From contig NZ_WXEX01000013.1 in NCBI RefSeq assembly GCF_009877435.1, positions 1-64,000 of the forward strand: a stretch of DNA of 64,000 bases, given 5' to 3'. The stretch's first letter is position 1; each line of letters starts with the position of its first letter. The position numbers and the translations under genes were made by a program. Positions 19,222-31,031 of this stretch are shown here, piece after piece. The stretch comes from Heliomicrobium gestii (GTDB lineage Bacteria; Bacillota; Desulfitobacteriia; Heliobacteriales; Heliobacteriaceae). The notes beneath the pieces are model-generated. The model made no database searches. It was not told the origin of the DNA and saw only the letters and a list, made by a program, of their open reading frames with translations.

Positions 19222-20415
19222 TCAGTCGACGCGCAGCATGAGCGCGTCCCCTTGAGCGGCGCCGCTGCAGATGGCGGCAATGCCTGTGCCGCCGCCCCGC
19301 CGCCGCAATCCGTGGATCAGCGTCGCGACGATGCGCGCGCCGCTGGCGCCGATGGGATGGCCGAAGGCGACGGCGCCGCCGTTGACATTGACCTTGTCCA
19401 GGTCGTAGGCGGCAATTTTTTGACTGATGAGGACGACCGCGGCAAAGGCCTCGTTCACCTCAAAGAGATCCATGTCAGTGAGTTTTTTTCCGGTTTTGGC
19501 CAACAGCCGGTTGATGGCGTGACCGGGCGCGCTGGCCAAGTCCCTCGCCTCCAGTGCCACTTCGGTATGACCGAGCAAGGTGGCCAAGGGACGAAGTCCC
19601 AGCGCTTCGGCCTTTTCCCGGCTCATCAGCACCAGCGCGCCGGCGCCGTCATTGACGCTGGGCGCGTTGCCGGCCGTGACCGACCCGTTCGGATCGAAGA
19701 TGGGCGGGAGTTTGGCCAGCCCTTCCCGTGTGGTGGGGCGAGGCTGCTCATCCCGATCGACGACGACCGGCGCGCCCTTTTTCTGCGGCACCGTCACCGG
19801 AACGATCTCCTCGGCGATCCGGCCGCCGGCGATCGCATCCGCCGCCCGTTGCTGGCTCCGCAAGGCCCATTCGTCCTGATCTTCCCGGCTGACGCCGTAT
19901 TGGCCGGCCAGTTCAGAACCGTGCAGGGCCATGTGACGGTCATAAAAGGGGCACCAGAGGCCGTCATGAACCATCAGGTCCACAGCCTCGAAATTGAACA
20001 TGCGCTGCCCCCAGCGGGCCGATGGCAGATAGTAGGGCGCCTGGCTCATGCTCTCCATCCCGCCGGCGACGGCTGTGTCGATCTCGCCGGCGGCGATCAT
20101 CCGGGCCGTCAGGGCAACGGAGATCATGCCGCTGGCGCACACCTTGTTCACCGTCAAAGAAGGCGTCTCCCAAGGGATGCCCGCCAGGCGCGCCGCCTGC
20201 CGGGAGGGGATCTGACCGGCTCCGCCCTGGAGCACCTGCCCCATCGTGACATACTCAACAGACTCCGGCTCCAACCCGCATTGCCGGAGCGAGCCTTCGA
20301 TAGCGGCGGCGCCCACCTCCACCGATTTCAGCGACGACAAGGCGCCTCCGAATTTGCCGAACGGCGTCCGGACCGCGCTGACAACGACCACTTCACGCAA
20401 CAAAGCCACCCCCAT
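19222..20415 (-). CDS. Acetyl-CoA C-acetyltransferase (thiolase)
   Basis: 397 aa. Acylation Cys in [10 protein letters not shown] (about 92), [11 protein letters not shown] with the catalytic His, [10 protein letters not shown] and a second catalytic Cys in [13 protein letters not shown]. That last motif is usually CxGGGxG, so its glycines are partly replaced. First gene of the seven-gene beta-oxidation operon. The start is uncertain: ATG 20415 has no good ribosome site, while GGGGGTGG just inside could serve a TTG about 5 codons later. Confidence 0.94.
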   Translation of the reverse strand: MGVALLREVVVVSAVRTPFGKFGGALSSLKSVEVGAAAIEGSLRQCGLEPESVEYVTMGQVLQGGAGQIPSRQAARLAGIPWETPSLTVNKVCASGMISVALTARMIAAGEIDTAVAGGMESMSQAPYYLPSARWGQRMFNFEAVDLMVHDGLWCPFYDRHMALHGSELAGQYGVSREDQDEWALRSQQRAADAIAGGRIAEEIVPVTVPQKKGAPVVVDRDEQPRPTTREGLAKLPPIFDPNGSVTAGNAPSVNDGAGALVLMSREKAEALGLRPLATLLGHTEVALEARDLASAPGHAINRLLAKTGKKLTDMDLFEVNEAFAAVVLISQKIAAYDLDKVNVNGGAVAFGHPIGASGARIVATLIHGLRRRGGGTGIAAICSGAAQGDALMLRVD

Positions 20416-20777
20416 TTATTTGCAACCACCCCATGGGTGCGTTGCGGTGTAAGATATAGCTACGCAAAAAAATGCCAAAATCCTGCTAGATTTTTTTCAA
20501 AAATCACTTAATTAAGAAAATTACAAATAGTTATATTAATAAGTTGTATATTTGTGTAATTTATGGACGTTCCCTCTAGGGATCATGCCCCTTCCCCGCA
20601 GACGCCTCGCCTCGATGGCCCTAAGAATAATTTAATTATTCTGATAAATCAAGCAGGAAGCCTGTCTTGAATGGCGAAGAACTACTCCTGCCCAAAAACA
20701 AAATGAATCCTTTTATTGAAATTTCAGGGCCCATCGATGCCCGGGCAGCCAATAAGGCACAGAAGGAGGAAGCGCCA
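20416..20777. other. Divergent AT-rich control region between thiolase and acyl-CoA synthetase
   Basis: The 362 bases between the minus-strand thiolase and the plus-strand synthetase are strongly AT-rich at 20455-20650. On the minus strand TTGGCA-N16-TATCTT is a possible thiolase promoter. The 10-mer GCAGGATTTT just upstream (20486-20477) recurs before the caiB operon at 28584-28575. No operator or riboswitch was recognised. Confidence 0.4.
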
Positions 20778-22418
20778 TTGCCTGGTTCGTTCAACATGTC
20801 CGATTATAAGCAGACCTGCGCCGAGTTTACATGGGAGGTCCCGCCGTCGTACAACTTCGCCCGCGATGTCCTCGATCGATGGGCCGCTGATCCGGATCGG
20901 CTGGCCTTGTGGTGGGTCGATGATCACGGGAATGAAGACAAGAAGACCTTCCGGGAACTGAGCGACGCCGCCCAACGGTTCTGCAACGTTCTCGAGGCCC
21001 AGGGGGTCGGCAAAGGCGATGTAGTCGTCGTCATCCTCCCGCGCCTCGTCGAGTGGTGGATCATCCACATCGCCTGCCTGCGCATGGGCGCTGTGATCAG
21101 CCCAGGCACGATGCAATTGACGGCCAAGGACATCCGGTTTCGCCTGCAAGCGGCCGATGGGCGCTGCATCATCACCACCAACGCCGTCGCCCCGCGGGTT
21201 GACGAGATTTATAGCGAATGCCCGACAATGACCAGCCGTATTCTCATCGGCGGTGAGCGGGAAGGCTGGATCGACGGCCACCGGGCTCTCTCAGAGGCCC
21301 ATGATCGCTTTCCCGCAGCCGACACGGCCGCGGATGACAATGCCATCCTCTACTTCACCTCTGGCACGACGGGCTATCCGAAGATGACGGTGCACACCCA
21401 TGCCAGCTACCCCATCGGCCATACCGTCACCGGGCGCTACTGGCTCGACCTGCGCCCGGAAGACCTGCATTGGAATCTCAGCGACACGGGCTGGGCAAAG
21501 GCGGCCTGGAGCAGCTTTTTTGGCCCCTGGATCTGCGGCGCCGCCGTCTTCATCCATCACAGCGACCGCTTCGATCCAAAAAAGACGCTGCAACTGCTCG
21601 ACCAGTATCCCATCACCACCTTCTGCGGCGCGCCGACCATCTACCGCATGCTCGTGCTGGAAGATCTGAAGGCCTATCGCTTTGCCCACCTGCGCCACTG
21701 TGTCGGCGCCGGAGAGCCGCTCAACCCGGAGGTGATCGACACCTGGAAGGAAGCGACGGGCCTCACGATCCGCGACGGCTATGGGCAAACCGAATCGGTT
21801 CTCCTTGTCGGCAGTTTCCCCTGCCTGGAACCGCGCATCGGCTCCATGGGCAAACCGTCGCCCGGCTTTGACATTCAGGTGATCGATGACATGGGCAACA
21901 TCCTGCCTCCCCACAAAGAGGGCGACATCGCCGTCCGCGTCCGGCCTCACCGGCCGGTGGGGCTGTTCAAGGAGTATTGGCGCGACCCGGAAAAGACGGC
22001 CGCCGTCTTTCGCGGCGATTGGTACCTCACGGGCGATCGGGCCTACCGCGATGAAGAGGGCTACCTCTGGTTCGTCGGTCGCGCCGATGATGTGATCCTC
22101 TCGGCGGGCTATCGCATCGGCCCCTTTGAGGTGGAGAGCGCTCTGCTCGAGCATGAGGCAGTTGCCGAATCGGCCGTCGTGTCCAGCCCGGACGAGGTCC
22201 GCGGCGAGGTGGTCAAGGCCTTTGTCGTGCTCCGTCCCGGCTTCATGCCTTCTGACCAATTGGCGAACGAATTGAAGGAGCATGTCAAAGAGGTGACAGC
22301 CCCCTACAAATACCCGCGCCTGATCGAATTCATCCCTTCCCTGCCCAAAACCGTCTCCGGCAAGATCCGCCGTGTCGAGTTGCGCAACCGCGAGTGGAAG
22401 GAGCACCGGAATTCCTAA
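20778..22418 (+). CDS. Acyl-CoA synthetase, medium/short-chain (ACSM-like, AMP-forming)
   Basis: 546 aa adenylate-forming ligase. P-loop motif YFTSGTTGYPKM, A5-type motif DGYGQTESVLL, hinge motif WYLTGDRAYRDEEG with FVGRADD, and the catalytic Lys near the C-terminus in PKTVSGKIRR. The overall pattern resembles medium-chain acyl-CoA (butyrate/benzoate) ligases more than acetyl-CoA synthetase. I chose TTG 20778 because AAGGAGG lies exactly 8 bp upstream; an upstream in-frame extension of 37 codons has no ribosome site. It supplies acyl-CoA for the flanking mutase and beta-oxidation operons but is transcribed alone and head-on. Confidence 0.9.
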   Translation: MPGSFNMSDYKQTCAEFTWEVPPSYNFARDVLDRWAADPDRLALWWVDDHGNEDKKTFRELSDAAQRFCNVLEAQGVGKGDVVVVILPRLVEWWIIHIACLRMGAVISPGTMQLTAKDIRFRLQAADGRCIITTNAVAPRVDEIYSECPTMTSRILIGGEREGWIDGHRALSEAHDRFPAADTAADDNAILYFTSGTTGYPKMTVHTHASYPIGHTVTGRYWLDLRPEDLHWNLSDTGWAKAAWSSFFGPWICGAAVFIHHSDRFDPKKTLQLLDQYPITTFCGAPTIYRMLVLEDLKAYRFAHLRHCVGAGEPLNPEVIDTWKEATGLTIRDGYGQTESVLLVGSFPCLEPRIGSMGKPSPGFDIQVIDDMGNILPPHKEGDIAVRVRPHRPVGLFKEYWRDPEKTAAVFRGDWYLTGDRAYRDEEGYLWFVGRADDVILSAGYRIGPFEVESALLEHEAVAESAVVSSPDEVRGEVVKAFVVLRPGFMPSDQLANELKEHVKEVTAPYKYPRLIEFIPSLPKTVSGKIRRVELRNREWKEHRNS

Positions 22419-22477
22419 CCGCATCATCCCCAAGCGCCAAAAGGCAAAGCACAGGTCCGTTCTCAAAGGGATAAACG

Positions 22478-22532
22478 AAAAGACCTCTGCGCAGCCACCT
22501 TGTCATGAGGTGGCTCGCCCAGAGGTCTTTTT
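22478..22532. terminator. Bidirectional terminator between synthetase and icmF
   Basis: Long hairpin: AAAAGACCTCTG (22478-22489) pairs with CAGAGGTCTTTT (22520-22531). An inner stem AGCCACCT/AGGTGGCT follows, with A and T runs on both flanks. Serves converging transcripts. Confidence 0.88.
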
Positions 22533-22599
22533 CCTGTTTTTTTTCTTCAGACCGATTGTGCTCACCGCAGACGAGTGGACAGGGGAGGACAGGGAAAGG

Positions 22600-25500
22600 T
22601 CACATATTCCGCCGGTACCGGCCGCCCACCTCATAGAGGGCGGCGGTGATCTGCCCCAGGCTCGCCACAGGGACCGTCTCCATCATTTCGGCAAAGATAT
22701 TGCCGCCGTTGCGCACCACATCTTTCAGCCGCGCCAAGGCGAGAGCCGCCTCTTCACGATGGCGGTGCTGGAATTCGCGCAGGCGATCGATCTGTTGGCG
22801 CTTCTCCTCTTCCGTGGCCCGGCTCAGTTCGATATTTTCTTCCACGTCGGAACCCTCTGGGTTGAGGAAGGTGTTGACGCCGATGATCGGCAGTTCCCCC
22901 GTATGCTTGCGCGTCTCATAGAGCAGCGATTCCTCCTGGATCTTGTTGCGCTGGTACTGTGTCTCCATGGCGCCGAGGACGCCGCCGCGCTCATTGAGGC
23001 GGAGAAACTCAGCGAGCACCGCTTCCTCGACCAGATCGGTCAGTTCCTCGATGATAAAGGCGCCCTGCAAGGGATTCTCGTTTTTGGCCAGGCCGAACTC
23101 CTTGCCGATGATCAGTTGGATGGCCATGGCGCGGCGCACCGACGCCTCTGTCGGCGTGGTGACCGCCTCGTCATAGGCGTTGGTGTGCAGGGAGTTGCAG
23201 TTGTCATAGATGGCCGACAATGCCTGCAGGGTGGTGCGGATGTCGTTGAAGTCCATCTCCTGGGCATGGAGGGACCGCCCCGACGTCTGGATGTGATACT
23301 TCAGCTTCTGGCTTCGCTCATTGGCATGGTACTTCTGCTTCATGACGACGGCCCAGATGCGCCGGGCCACCCGGCCAAGGACAGAGTACTCCGGATCGAG
23401 GCCGTTGCTGAAGAAGAAGGAGAGGTTGGGGGCGAAATCATCGATCTTCATCCCCCGGCTCAGGTAGTATTCCACGTAGGTGAAGCCGTTGGCCAGGGTG
23501 AAGGCCAGTTGGGTGATCGGGTTGGCGCCCGCTTCGGCGATGTGATAACCGGAGATGCTGACCGAGTAGTAGTTGCGCACCCGCTCCTGGATAAAGTATT
23601 CCTGGATGTCGCCCATCATCTTGAGGGCGAAATCGGTGGAGAAGATGCAGGTGTTCTGCCCCTGGTCCTCCTTGAGGATATCGGCCTGGACGGTGCCGCG
23701 CACCCGCTGCAGCGTCTCCGCACGCAGGCGAGCCCATTCGTCGGGATTGGGCCGGCGTCCCTCCCGCTCGGTAAATCGATCGACCTGCTGATCGATGGCT
23801 GTCTGTAAAAACATGGCCAGCAGGATCGGCGCCGGGCCGTTGATCGTCATCGACACGGATGTATTGGGCGCGCAGAGGTCAAAACCGGCATAGAGCCGCT
23901 TCACGTCCTCCCATGTGCAGACGTTGACGCCGCTGTTGCCGATTTTGCCGTAGATGTCCGGGCGGTCGGCCGGATCCTCGCCATAGAGGGTGACGCTGTC
24001 AAAGGCGGTGCTCAGGCGGATGGCCGGATCGTCTTTGCAGAGGTAGTGGAAGCGCCGGTTTGTCCGCTCCGGCGTGCCTTCGCCGGCAAACTGGCGCCGG
24101 GGATCCTCCCCTTCCCGCTTGAAGGGAAACACGCCTGCCGTAAAAGGGAACTGGCCGGGAACATTTTCGTTGAGGGCCCAGCGCAGGATCTCGCCCCAGT
24201 CGGCATAACGGGGTAGGGCCACCTTGGGGATGGGCGTCCCTGACAGGGTTGTCGTGAACAAGGCGGTGACGATCTCCCGATCGCGCGCGGTTGTGACCCA
24301 CTGGGCCTGGCGATAGGAGGTACAGAGACCGTCCCAGTTGTCCAGGATCCGGCGGCAATCGGGATGGAGCCGTTCCTGCCACGACCGGATCTGTTCGTCC
24401 AGTTCGGCAAGAGCGGCGGAACCGTTCCGATTCGCCGCCCCCTCCTCCCCTTCGGCCAGCAATCGCCGCGCGCCCTGAAGTTGATAGAGGCGCCGGGCCA
24501 CCTCGACCTGCGCTTCCACGAAGGCGCGGTAATCGCGGGCGGCATGAACGATCTCGGCCAGGTAGTTGACCCGCTCAGCCGGGATGACGCCGCCGGAGGG
24601 GCGGGCCTCGGGAAATTCCGCAGAATGGAGGGGAGCGAGCGAGGACAGCCCGTCCGGCGAAAGCGACACACCCACTGGCGCCGCTGCCGGCTCAGCCGGC
24701 AAAGGCCAGAGGCCACCGGTTTTTTCGCTCACCATCGCCATCAGGCGATGAAAAAACCGCTCGACACCCGGGTCGTCAAACTGGCTGGCCACCGTACCGA
24801 AGACCGGCGTCTGATCATCGGGCCTGTCAAAGTCGTTGCGGCTGCGCCGCCACTGCTTGCGCACGGCCCGCAAGGCGTCTTCGGCGCCGCGCCGGTCATA
24901 CTTGTTGATGACGACGGCGTCAGCGAAGTCGATCATGTCGATCTTCTCCAACTGGGTGGCGGCGCCGAACTCGCTCGTCATCACATAGACGGAGACATCG
25001 CTCACATCGATGATCTGGTGATCGCCCTGACCGATGCCGGAGGTTTCCACGATGACGAGGTCATAGCCGGCGGCCTTGACGACAGCGATGGCGTCATCAA
25101 TGGCGCGGCTGAGTTCGCTGCGCGAATGGCGGGTGGCGAGCGAGCGCATGAAGACGCGGGGATGGTGGATGGCGTTCATGCGGATGCGATCGCCCAGCAG
25201 CGCGCCGCCGGTCTTCCACTTGGAGGGATCGACAGACAGCAAGGCGAGCCGCTTGTCGGGATAGGCCGCCAAAAAGCAGCGGACCATCTCATCGATGAGC
25301 GAGCTTTTGCCGGCGCCGCCCGTTCCCGTCACGCCGATGACCGGCGTCTTCGCTCGATGAAGGCGCAACCGGTCAAAGAGGGCAGCCACAGCGGAGTCAG
25401 GGGCGAGCACATTGTTTTCGGCCAGCGAGATCCAGCGGGCCACCTGGGGCCAGGCGCGCCGTTCCGGTGACAGCCCCTCCATCCCCTGGGGCTCCGCCGC

Positions 25501-25938
25501 CGGCGGCGCAAAATCGGCCTGGCTGACGAGAAAATCGATCATCCCCTGCAGCCCCATGCGCCGCCCGTCTTCGGGGGAGAAGATCTTGCCGACGCCATAG
25601 GACTCCAACTCCCGGATCTCCCGGGGAACGATCACCCCGCCGCCGCCGCCAAAGACGCGGATATGGCTCAGATCCCGCTCACGAAGCATGTCGATGATGT
25701 ATTTGAAAAACTCGATGTGTCCGCCCTGGTAGGAGGTGACAGCGATGGCCTGGACATCCTCTTGGGTGGCCGCGTCAATGATCTCCTCCACCGACCGGTT
25801 GTGGCCCAGGTGGATGACCTCCACCCCGCCGGCCTGCATCAACCGTCGCATGATATTGATCGACGCGTCATGGCCGTCAAAGAGACTGGTCGCCGTGACA
25901 ATGCGCACGGCATGGCGTGGCCGGTACGGTTCTGTCAT
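22600..25938 (-). CDS. icmF: Fused isobutyryl-CoA mutase (coenzyme B12), IcmF
   Basis: 1112 aa single-chain enzyme. Residues 10-140 are the B12-binding domain with the base-off motif DGHD (21-24). Then a MeaB/MeaI-type G-protein chaperone domain follows with P-loop GTGGAGKS (205-212) and NKYD. The large (beta/alpha)8 mutase domain comes last, with [19 protein letters not shown] and [15 protein letters not shown]. The order B12 domain-GTPase-mutase defines IcmF. It isomerises isobutyryl-CoA and butyryl-CoA; family members also act on isovaleryl/pivalyl-CoA. Last gene of a three-gene operon, 24 bp behind an acyl-CoA dehydrogenase. Confidence 0.95.
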   Translation of the reverse strand: MTEPYRPRHAVRIVTATSLFDGHDASINIMRRLMQAGGVEVIHLGHNRSVEEIIDAATQEDVQAIAVTSYQGGHIEFFKYIIDMLRERDLSHIRVFGGGGGVIVPREIRELESYGVGKIFSPEDGRRMGLQGMIDFLVSQADFAPPAAEPQGMEGLSPERRAWPQVARWISLAENNVLAPDSAVAALFDRLRLHRAKTPVIGVTGTGGAGKSSLIDEMVRCFLAAYPDKRLALLSVDPSKWKTGGALLGDRIRMNAIHHPRVFMRSLATRHSRSELSRAIDDAIAVVKAAGYDLVIVETSGIGQGDHQIIDVSDVSVYVMTSEFGAATQLEKIDMIDFADAVVINKYDRRGAEDALRAVRKQWRRSRNDFDRPDDQTPVFGTVASQFDDPGVERFFHRLMAMVSEKTGGLWPLPAEPAAAPVGVSLSPDGLSSLAPLHSAEFPEARPSGGVIPAERVNYLAEIVHAARDYRAFVEAQVEVARRLYQLQGARRLLAEGEEGAANRNGSAALAELDEQIRSWQERLHPDCRRILDNWDGLCTSYRQAQWVTTARDREIVTALFTTTLSGTPIPKVALPRYADWGEILRWALNENVPGQFPFTAGVFPFKREGEDPRRQFAGEGTPERTNRRFHYLCKDDPAIRLSTAFDSVTLYGEDPADRPDIYGKIGNSGVNVCTWEDVKRLYAGFDLCAPNTSVSMTINGPAPILLAMFLQTAIDQQVDRFTEREGRRPNPDEWARLRAETLQRVRGTVQADILKEDQGQNTCIFSTDFALKMMGDIQEYFIQERVRNYYSVSISGYHIAEAGANPITQLAFTLANGFTYVEYYLSRGMKIDDFAPNLSFFFSNGLDPEYSVLGRVARRIWAVVMKQKYHANERSQKLKYHIQTSGRSLHAQEMDFNDIRTTLQALSAIYDNCNSLHTNAYDEAVTTPTEASVRRAMAIQLIIGKEFGLAKNENPLQGAFIIEELTDLVEEAVLAEFLRLNERGGVLGAMETQYQRNKIQEESLLYETRKHTGELPIIGVNTFLNPEGSDVEENIELSRATEEEKRQQIDRLREFQHRHREEAALALARLKDVVRNGGNIFAEMMETVPVASLGQITAALYEVGGRYRRNM

Positions 25939-25962
25939 CTCACTTCTCCCCGCTCTCTGCCT

Positions 25963-27102
25963 TTACTTCAGTACCGACGCGGCGATGACGGTGCGTTGGA
26001 TCTCGCTGGTTCCTTCGTAGATTTCGGTGATTTTGGCGTCGCGCATCATCCGCTCGACAGGGTATTCCCGGGTATAGCCGTATCCGCCATGGATTTGCAC
26101 CGCTTTGGTGGTGACCGACATGGCCGTCTCGGAGGCGTAGAGCTTTGCCATGGCCGACTGTTTGCTGTAGGGCAGACCGGCGTCCTTCAAGTACGCCGCC
26201 TGGTAAACGAGCAAGCGAGCGGCTTCAATGGCCGTCGCCATGTCGGCCAACATCCACTGGAGCCCCTGATTGGCGCTGATCGGCTTGCCGAATTGTTCCC
26301 GCGTCTTGCTGTAGGCCACAGCCTGTTCAAAGGCGCCCTGCGCGATCCCCAGGGCCTGGGCGGCGATGCCGATGCGTCCGCCATCAAGGGTCATCATGGC
26401 GATCTTAAAGCCCTGGCCCTCTTCGCCGAGCCGGTTTTCCTCGGGGATGGGGCAGTTGTCGAAAACCAACTCATAGGTGCAGGAGGCGCGGATCCCCATC
26501 TTATGTTCCTTTTTGCCGAAGCTGAAACCGGGCGTTCCCTTTTCCACGATAAAGGCGGTCGTTCCCCGATGCTTTTTCGCCGGATCGGTCGCTGCGATCA
26601 CCACGTAGTAATCGGCCCATTCGGCGTTGGTGATGAAGATCTTGCTCCCGTTCAAGACATAGCCGTCGCCATCACGCTGGGCCGTCGTTTTGAGCGATCC
26701 GGCATCGGAACCGGCGCCCGGTTCGGTGAGACCGAAGGCGCCAACGGAACGGCCCTCGGCAAGGGGCGTCAGGTATTTTTGTTTCTGCTCCTCTGTGCCG
26801 AAGGCATGGATCGGCCAGGCGCCCAGCGACGTATGAGCCGACAACAACACGCCGGAAGAGGCGCAGACGCGGCTCAACTCTTCGACGGCGATGACATAAC
26901 TGAGGTTGTCCATCCCCGCCCCGCCATAGCTGTCGGAAAAGGGAATCCCCGTCAACCCCAGTTCGGCCATGTCGTCCCACAGGGCGCGATCATAGGTCTC
27001 CTGTTCATCCATCTCAGCCGCTTTGGGCGCAATCTTGGCCTCGGCAAAATCGCGCACCGTCTGGCGCAGCATCTCTTGTTCTTCAGAAAGACGAAAAATC
27101 AT
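25963..27102 (-). CDS. Acyl-CoA dehydrogenase (second copy)
   Basis: 379 aa FAD enzyme with [40 protein letters not shown] and the catalytic Glu in IYEGTS. Clearly a paralogue of the dehydrogenase in the beta-oxidation operon, but sits with icmF and the CaiB-like gene. A branched or alternative acyl-CoA substrate is a reasonable inference. Its electrons would go to the EtfAB encoded 10 kb away. Confidence 0.94.
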   Translation of the reverse strand: MIFRLSEEQEMLRQTVRDFAEAKIAPKAAEMDEQETYDRALWDDMAELGLTGIPFSDSYGGAGMDNLSYVIAVEELSRVCASSGVLLSAHTSLGAWPIHAFGTEEQKQKYLTPLAEGRSVGAFGLTEPGAGSDAGSLKTTAQRDGDGYVLNGSKIFITNAEWADYYVVIAATDPAKKHRGTTAFIVEKGTPGFSFGKKEHKMGIRASCTYELVFDNCPIPEENRLGEEGQGFKIAMMTLDGGRIGIAAQALGIAQGAFEQAVAYSKTREQFGKPISANQGLQWMLADMATAIEAARLLVYQAAYLKDAGLPYSKQSAMAKLYASETAMSVTTKAVQIHGGYGYTREYPVERMMRDAKITEIYEGTSEIQRTVIAASVLK

Positions 27103-27177
27103 GGTGGAGACCTCCTACTTTCTTTTCTTTCACAGGCAAGAACGGACCGGAGCGAAGCAGGCGCCTGGGCTTATCGG

Positions 27178-28509
27178 TTACTGCCTTTCCTTCGGTTCAG
27201 CCTTTTCGTATTGTTGGACCACGCCGCTGCGCCGGAATTCGGCAATCTCCGCTTCCCGATAGCCCAGTTCGCGCAGCACCTCAGCGGTGTGCTCACCGAG
27301 CGCCGGGGAGTGACGGCGGCATTGGCAAGGCGTTTCGGAGAACCGGAAGGGGATGCCGGTCTCCATCAGCGGGCCTTCGGTGGGATGGATCGACTGGAGG
27401 ATCATCTTTCGACTGCGCGCCTGCAGGTCAGCGCTCACCTGTTCCACATCCTGCACCGGGGTGCAACAGACATCACGGTGTTGAAAAAAGGCGGTCCATT
27501 CCGCCTGCGTCCTCGACCGGAACAACGCTGTGAGCGCCTCCATCCCTCGGCGGCGATCGACTTCCCCATCGCCGAGATCGATCAGATCCTCCCGGTCCAC
27601 GGCGGCACAAAAGCGCTGCCAAAAGGGATCCTCCAGGGCAGCCAAAGCCATGTGCCGGCCATCGGCCGTCTCATAGGTGTTATACCGGGGCAGTGTTCCG
27701 GCGATCGGTTCCATCCCCCGGCGCGGCGGTTCTCCCGTCGTTCCAAAACGGGTCACATAGTGGCCCATCATCGCCACCACCGCATCGAGCATGGCCATAT
27801 CGATGTACTGGCCCTTCCCCGTCTGATGGCGGTTTTCCAGGGCGGCGAGAATGGCGATGGCCGCCAGCATGCCGCTGATCAGATCGGACAAGGGCACAGC
27901 GGGGATGACCGGCGGTCCCCCCTTTTGTCCGATCAGATCCAAGAGTCCACCCAGCGCGAGGTAGTTGAGGTCATGGCCGGCCCGATCCCGGTAGGGACCG
28001 TCTTGACCGTAACCGGAGATGGCGCAGTAGAGGAGCCTCTCATTTTTTTCTCTCAGCGACGGATAGCCCAGGCCCAACCGTTCCATGACGCCGGGGCGAA
28101 AACCCTCCAGCAACACATCGCTGCCGGCAGCCATTCTTTCGATGATCTCCCGACCCGCTTCGGTCTTGATGTTGACGACCATGCTTCGTTTATTCCGGTT
28201 CAGGCTCAGAAAAAAATCGCTCTGTTCCCGGATCGGCGGAAACATCGTTCGCAGGTAATCACCTGTTTCCGGCGCCTCGATCTTGACCACCTCAGCCCCC
28301 AGATCCGCCAGCAGCAAAGAACAGAACGGCCCCGGCGCTAAGCGGGACAGATCTAGGATCTGCAACCCCTGCAAGGGTCCGGCAGGGGGGGATTGCCGAT
28401 GATTTGCCAAATTGAGAAGGTCCCTCCTTCCACTGTCAATTTCCTTGACCACATCCCCTTGTGCAGAACGTGCGCTTGCTTTGCTGGCCATGCATTCCTC
28501 GCCGGGCAT
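27178..28509 (-). CDS. CaiB/BaiF family protein, alpha-methylacyl-CoA racemase-like
   Basis: Up to 443 aa. Family-III CoA-transferase fold with LQILDLSRLAPGPFCSLLLADLGAEVVK split by motif boundaries, NRNKRSM, and the segment GHDLNYLALGG. The His-Asp/Asn pattern and that segment resemble 2-methylacyl-CoA racemases (AMACR/Mcr) more than CoA transferases. About 40 residues precede the conserved start. A strong AAGGAGGG (28429-28422) lies 11 bp before an in-frame TTG at 28410, which may be the true start; ATG 28509 and ATG 28491 have weaker sites. First gene of the operon with acyl-CoA dehydrogenase and icmF. A role in making one stereoisomer of 2-methyl acyl-CoA available is inferred. Confidence 0.85.
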   Translation of the reverse strand: MPGEECMASKASARSAQGDVVKEIDSGRRDLLNLANHRQSPPAGPLQGLQILDLSRLAPGPFCSLLLADLGAEVVKIEAPETGDYLRTMFPPIREQSDFFLSLNRNKRSMVVNIKTEAGREIIERMAAGSDVLLEGFRPGVMERLGLGYPSLREKNERLLYCAISGYGQDGPYRDRAGHDLNYLALGGLLDLIGQKGGPPVIPAVPLSDLISGMLAAIAILAALENRHQTGKGQYIDMAMLDAVVAMMGHYVTRFGTTGEPPRRGMEPIAGTLPRYNTYETADGRHMALAALEDPFWQRFCAAVDREDLIDLGDGEVDRRRGMEALTALFRSRTQAEWTAFFQHRDVCCTPVQDVEQVSADLQARSRKMILQSIHPTEGPLMETGIPFRFSETPCQCRRHSPALGEHTAEVLRELGYREAEIAEFRRSGVVQQYEKAEPKERQ

Positions 28510-28556
28510 CTTCCACCGGCAGCAATGAAATCAAACCCATGGAAGGGTATGGTTTT

Positions 28557-28584
28557 TTTCGCTAGAAAAATAATAAAATCCTGC
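28557..28584 (-). promoter_or_regulatory. SigH-like promoter candidate of the caiB-acd-icmF operon
   Basis: Minus-strand GCAGGATTT (28584-28576), 12 bp, AGCGAAA (28563-28557). The -35 fits the SigH consensus RNAGGAWWW fully, the -10 has one mismatch to RNNGAAT, and the spacing is right. It lies in a very AT-rich leader. Confidence 0.4.
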
Positions 28585-28607
28585 AATTCTTTTAAAAAAT
28601 TCTGAAT

Positions 28608-28649
28608 ATTAATAATAAATAAAAATCGGCCGACTAGCCGTCGACCGAT
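28608..28649 (-). terminator. gyrB terminator
   Basis: Hairpin ATCGGCCGAC (28625-28634) with GTCGACCGAT (28640-28649), one mismatch, 5-base loop. On the minus strand it is followed by TTTTTATTTATTATT. Confidence 0.8.
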
Positions 28650-28708
28650 CCAAAGTGCCTATCTCCTGTTTGGGCTTCTATTTGGGCGCCTTTTCGCCTG
28701 GATAGTTG

Positions 28709-30676
<1,968 letters not shown>

Positions 30677-30708
30677 CTATCTCCCCGATCTGGTGCTTCC
30701 AAAAGAAC

Positions 30709-30737
30709 ATTTTACCATATTCTTTCGTTTCGCACAA
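30709..30737 (-). promoter_or_regulatory. gyrB promoter
   Basis: Minus strand TTGTGC (30737-30732), 17 bp, TAAAAT (30714-30709). The -10 is good and the -35 weak. The leader before the GTG start contains a GC-rich hairpin (about 30668-30690), which could affect expression. Confidence 0.55.
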
Positions 30738-30742
30738 ATCAG

Positions 30743-31021
30743 TTAGCGTTGGCTCTCTTCCCAGGCCTTGAGCATCGCTTTGATGTTGTTGCCCCGTTTC
30801 ATCAGCTTCGTCGATGAGATGGGGGACAGGTAGATGTATTTCGTTGTGACGATAAAGGATTTTTCTTTTCCTTCTTCGGCGATGCGCTTGACAAAGCCCT
30901 CATCGTGGACCGTGCTCAAAAACTCCTTCGTCGTGGCCGCCTGGCTGGACGACTTAAGATCGATGATGGCCACGATCTCCTCTTTGGGGACGATGACCTC
31001 CCCGCCAAGATGCAGGAACAT
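30743..31021 (-). CDS. remB: RemB/YaaB-like DUF370 protein
   Basis: 92 aa. Begins MFLHLGGEVIVPKEEIVAIIDL, the hallmark of the YaaB/RemB group, and ends with a basic helix (KAMLKAWEESQR). The B. subtilis orthologue lies at the same place between recF and gyrB and is connected with control of extracellular matrix genes. The family is related to the DNA-binding RemA. Read with recF, 10 bp upstream. Confidence 0.85.
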   Translation of the reverse strand: MFLHLGGEVIVPKEEIVAIIDLKSSSQAATTKEFLSTVHDEGFVKRIAEEGKEKSFIVTTKYIYLSPISSTKLMKRGNNIKAMLKAWEESQR

Positions 31022-31031
31022 GGGCGCCCTC

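Noticed and set aside
20464-20476. Sigma-54-like element before the thiolase (minus strand TGGCATTTTTTTGC)
   Set aside because: The GG and GC are 9 bases apart where 10 are needed, and no enhancer-binding activator gene is nearby.
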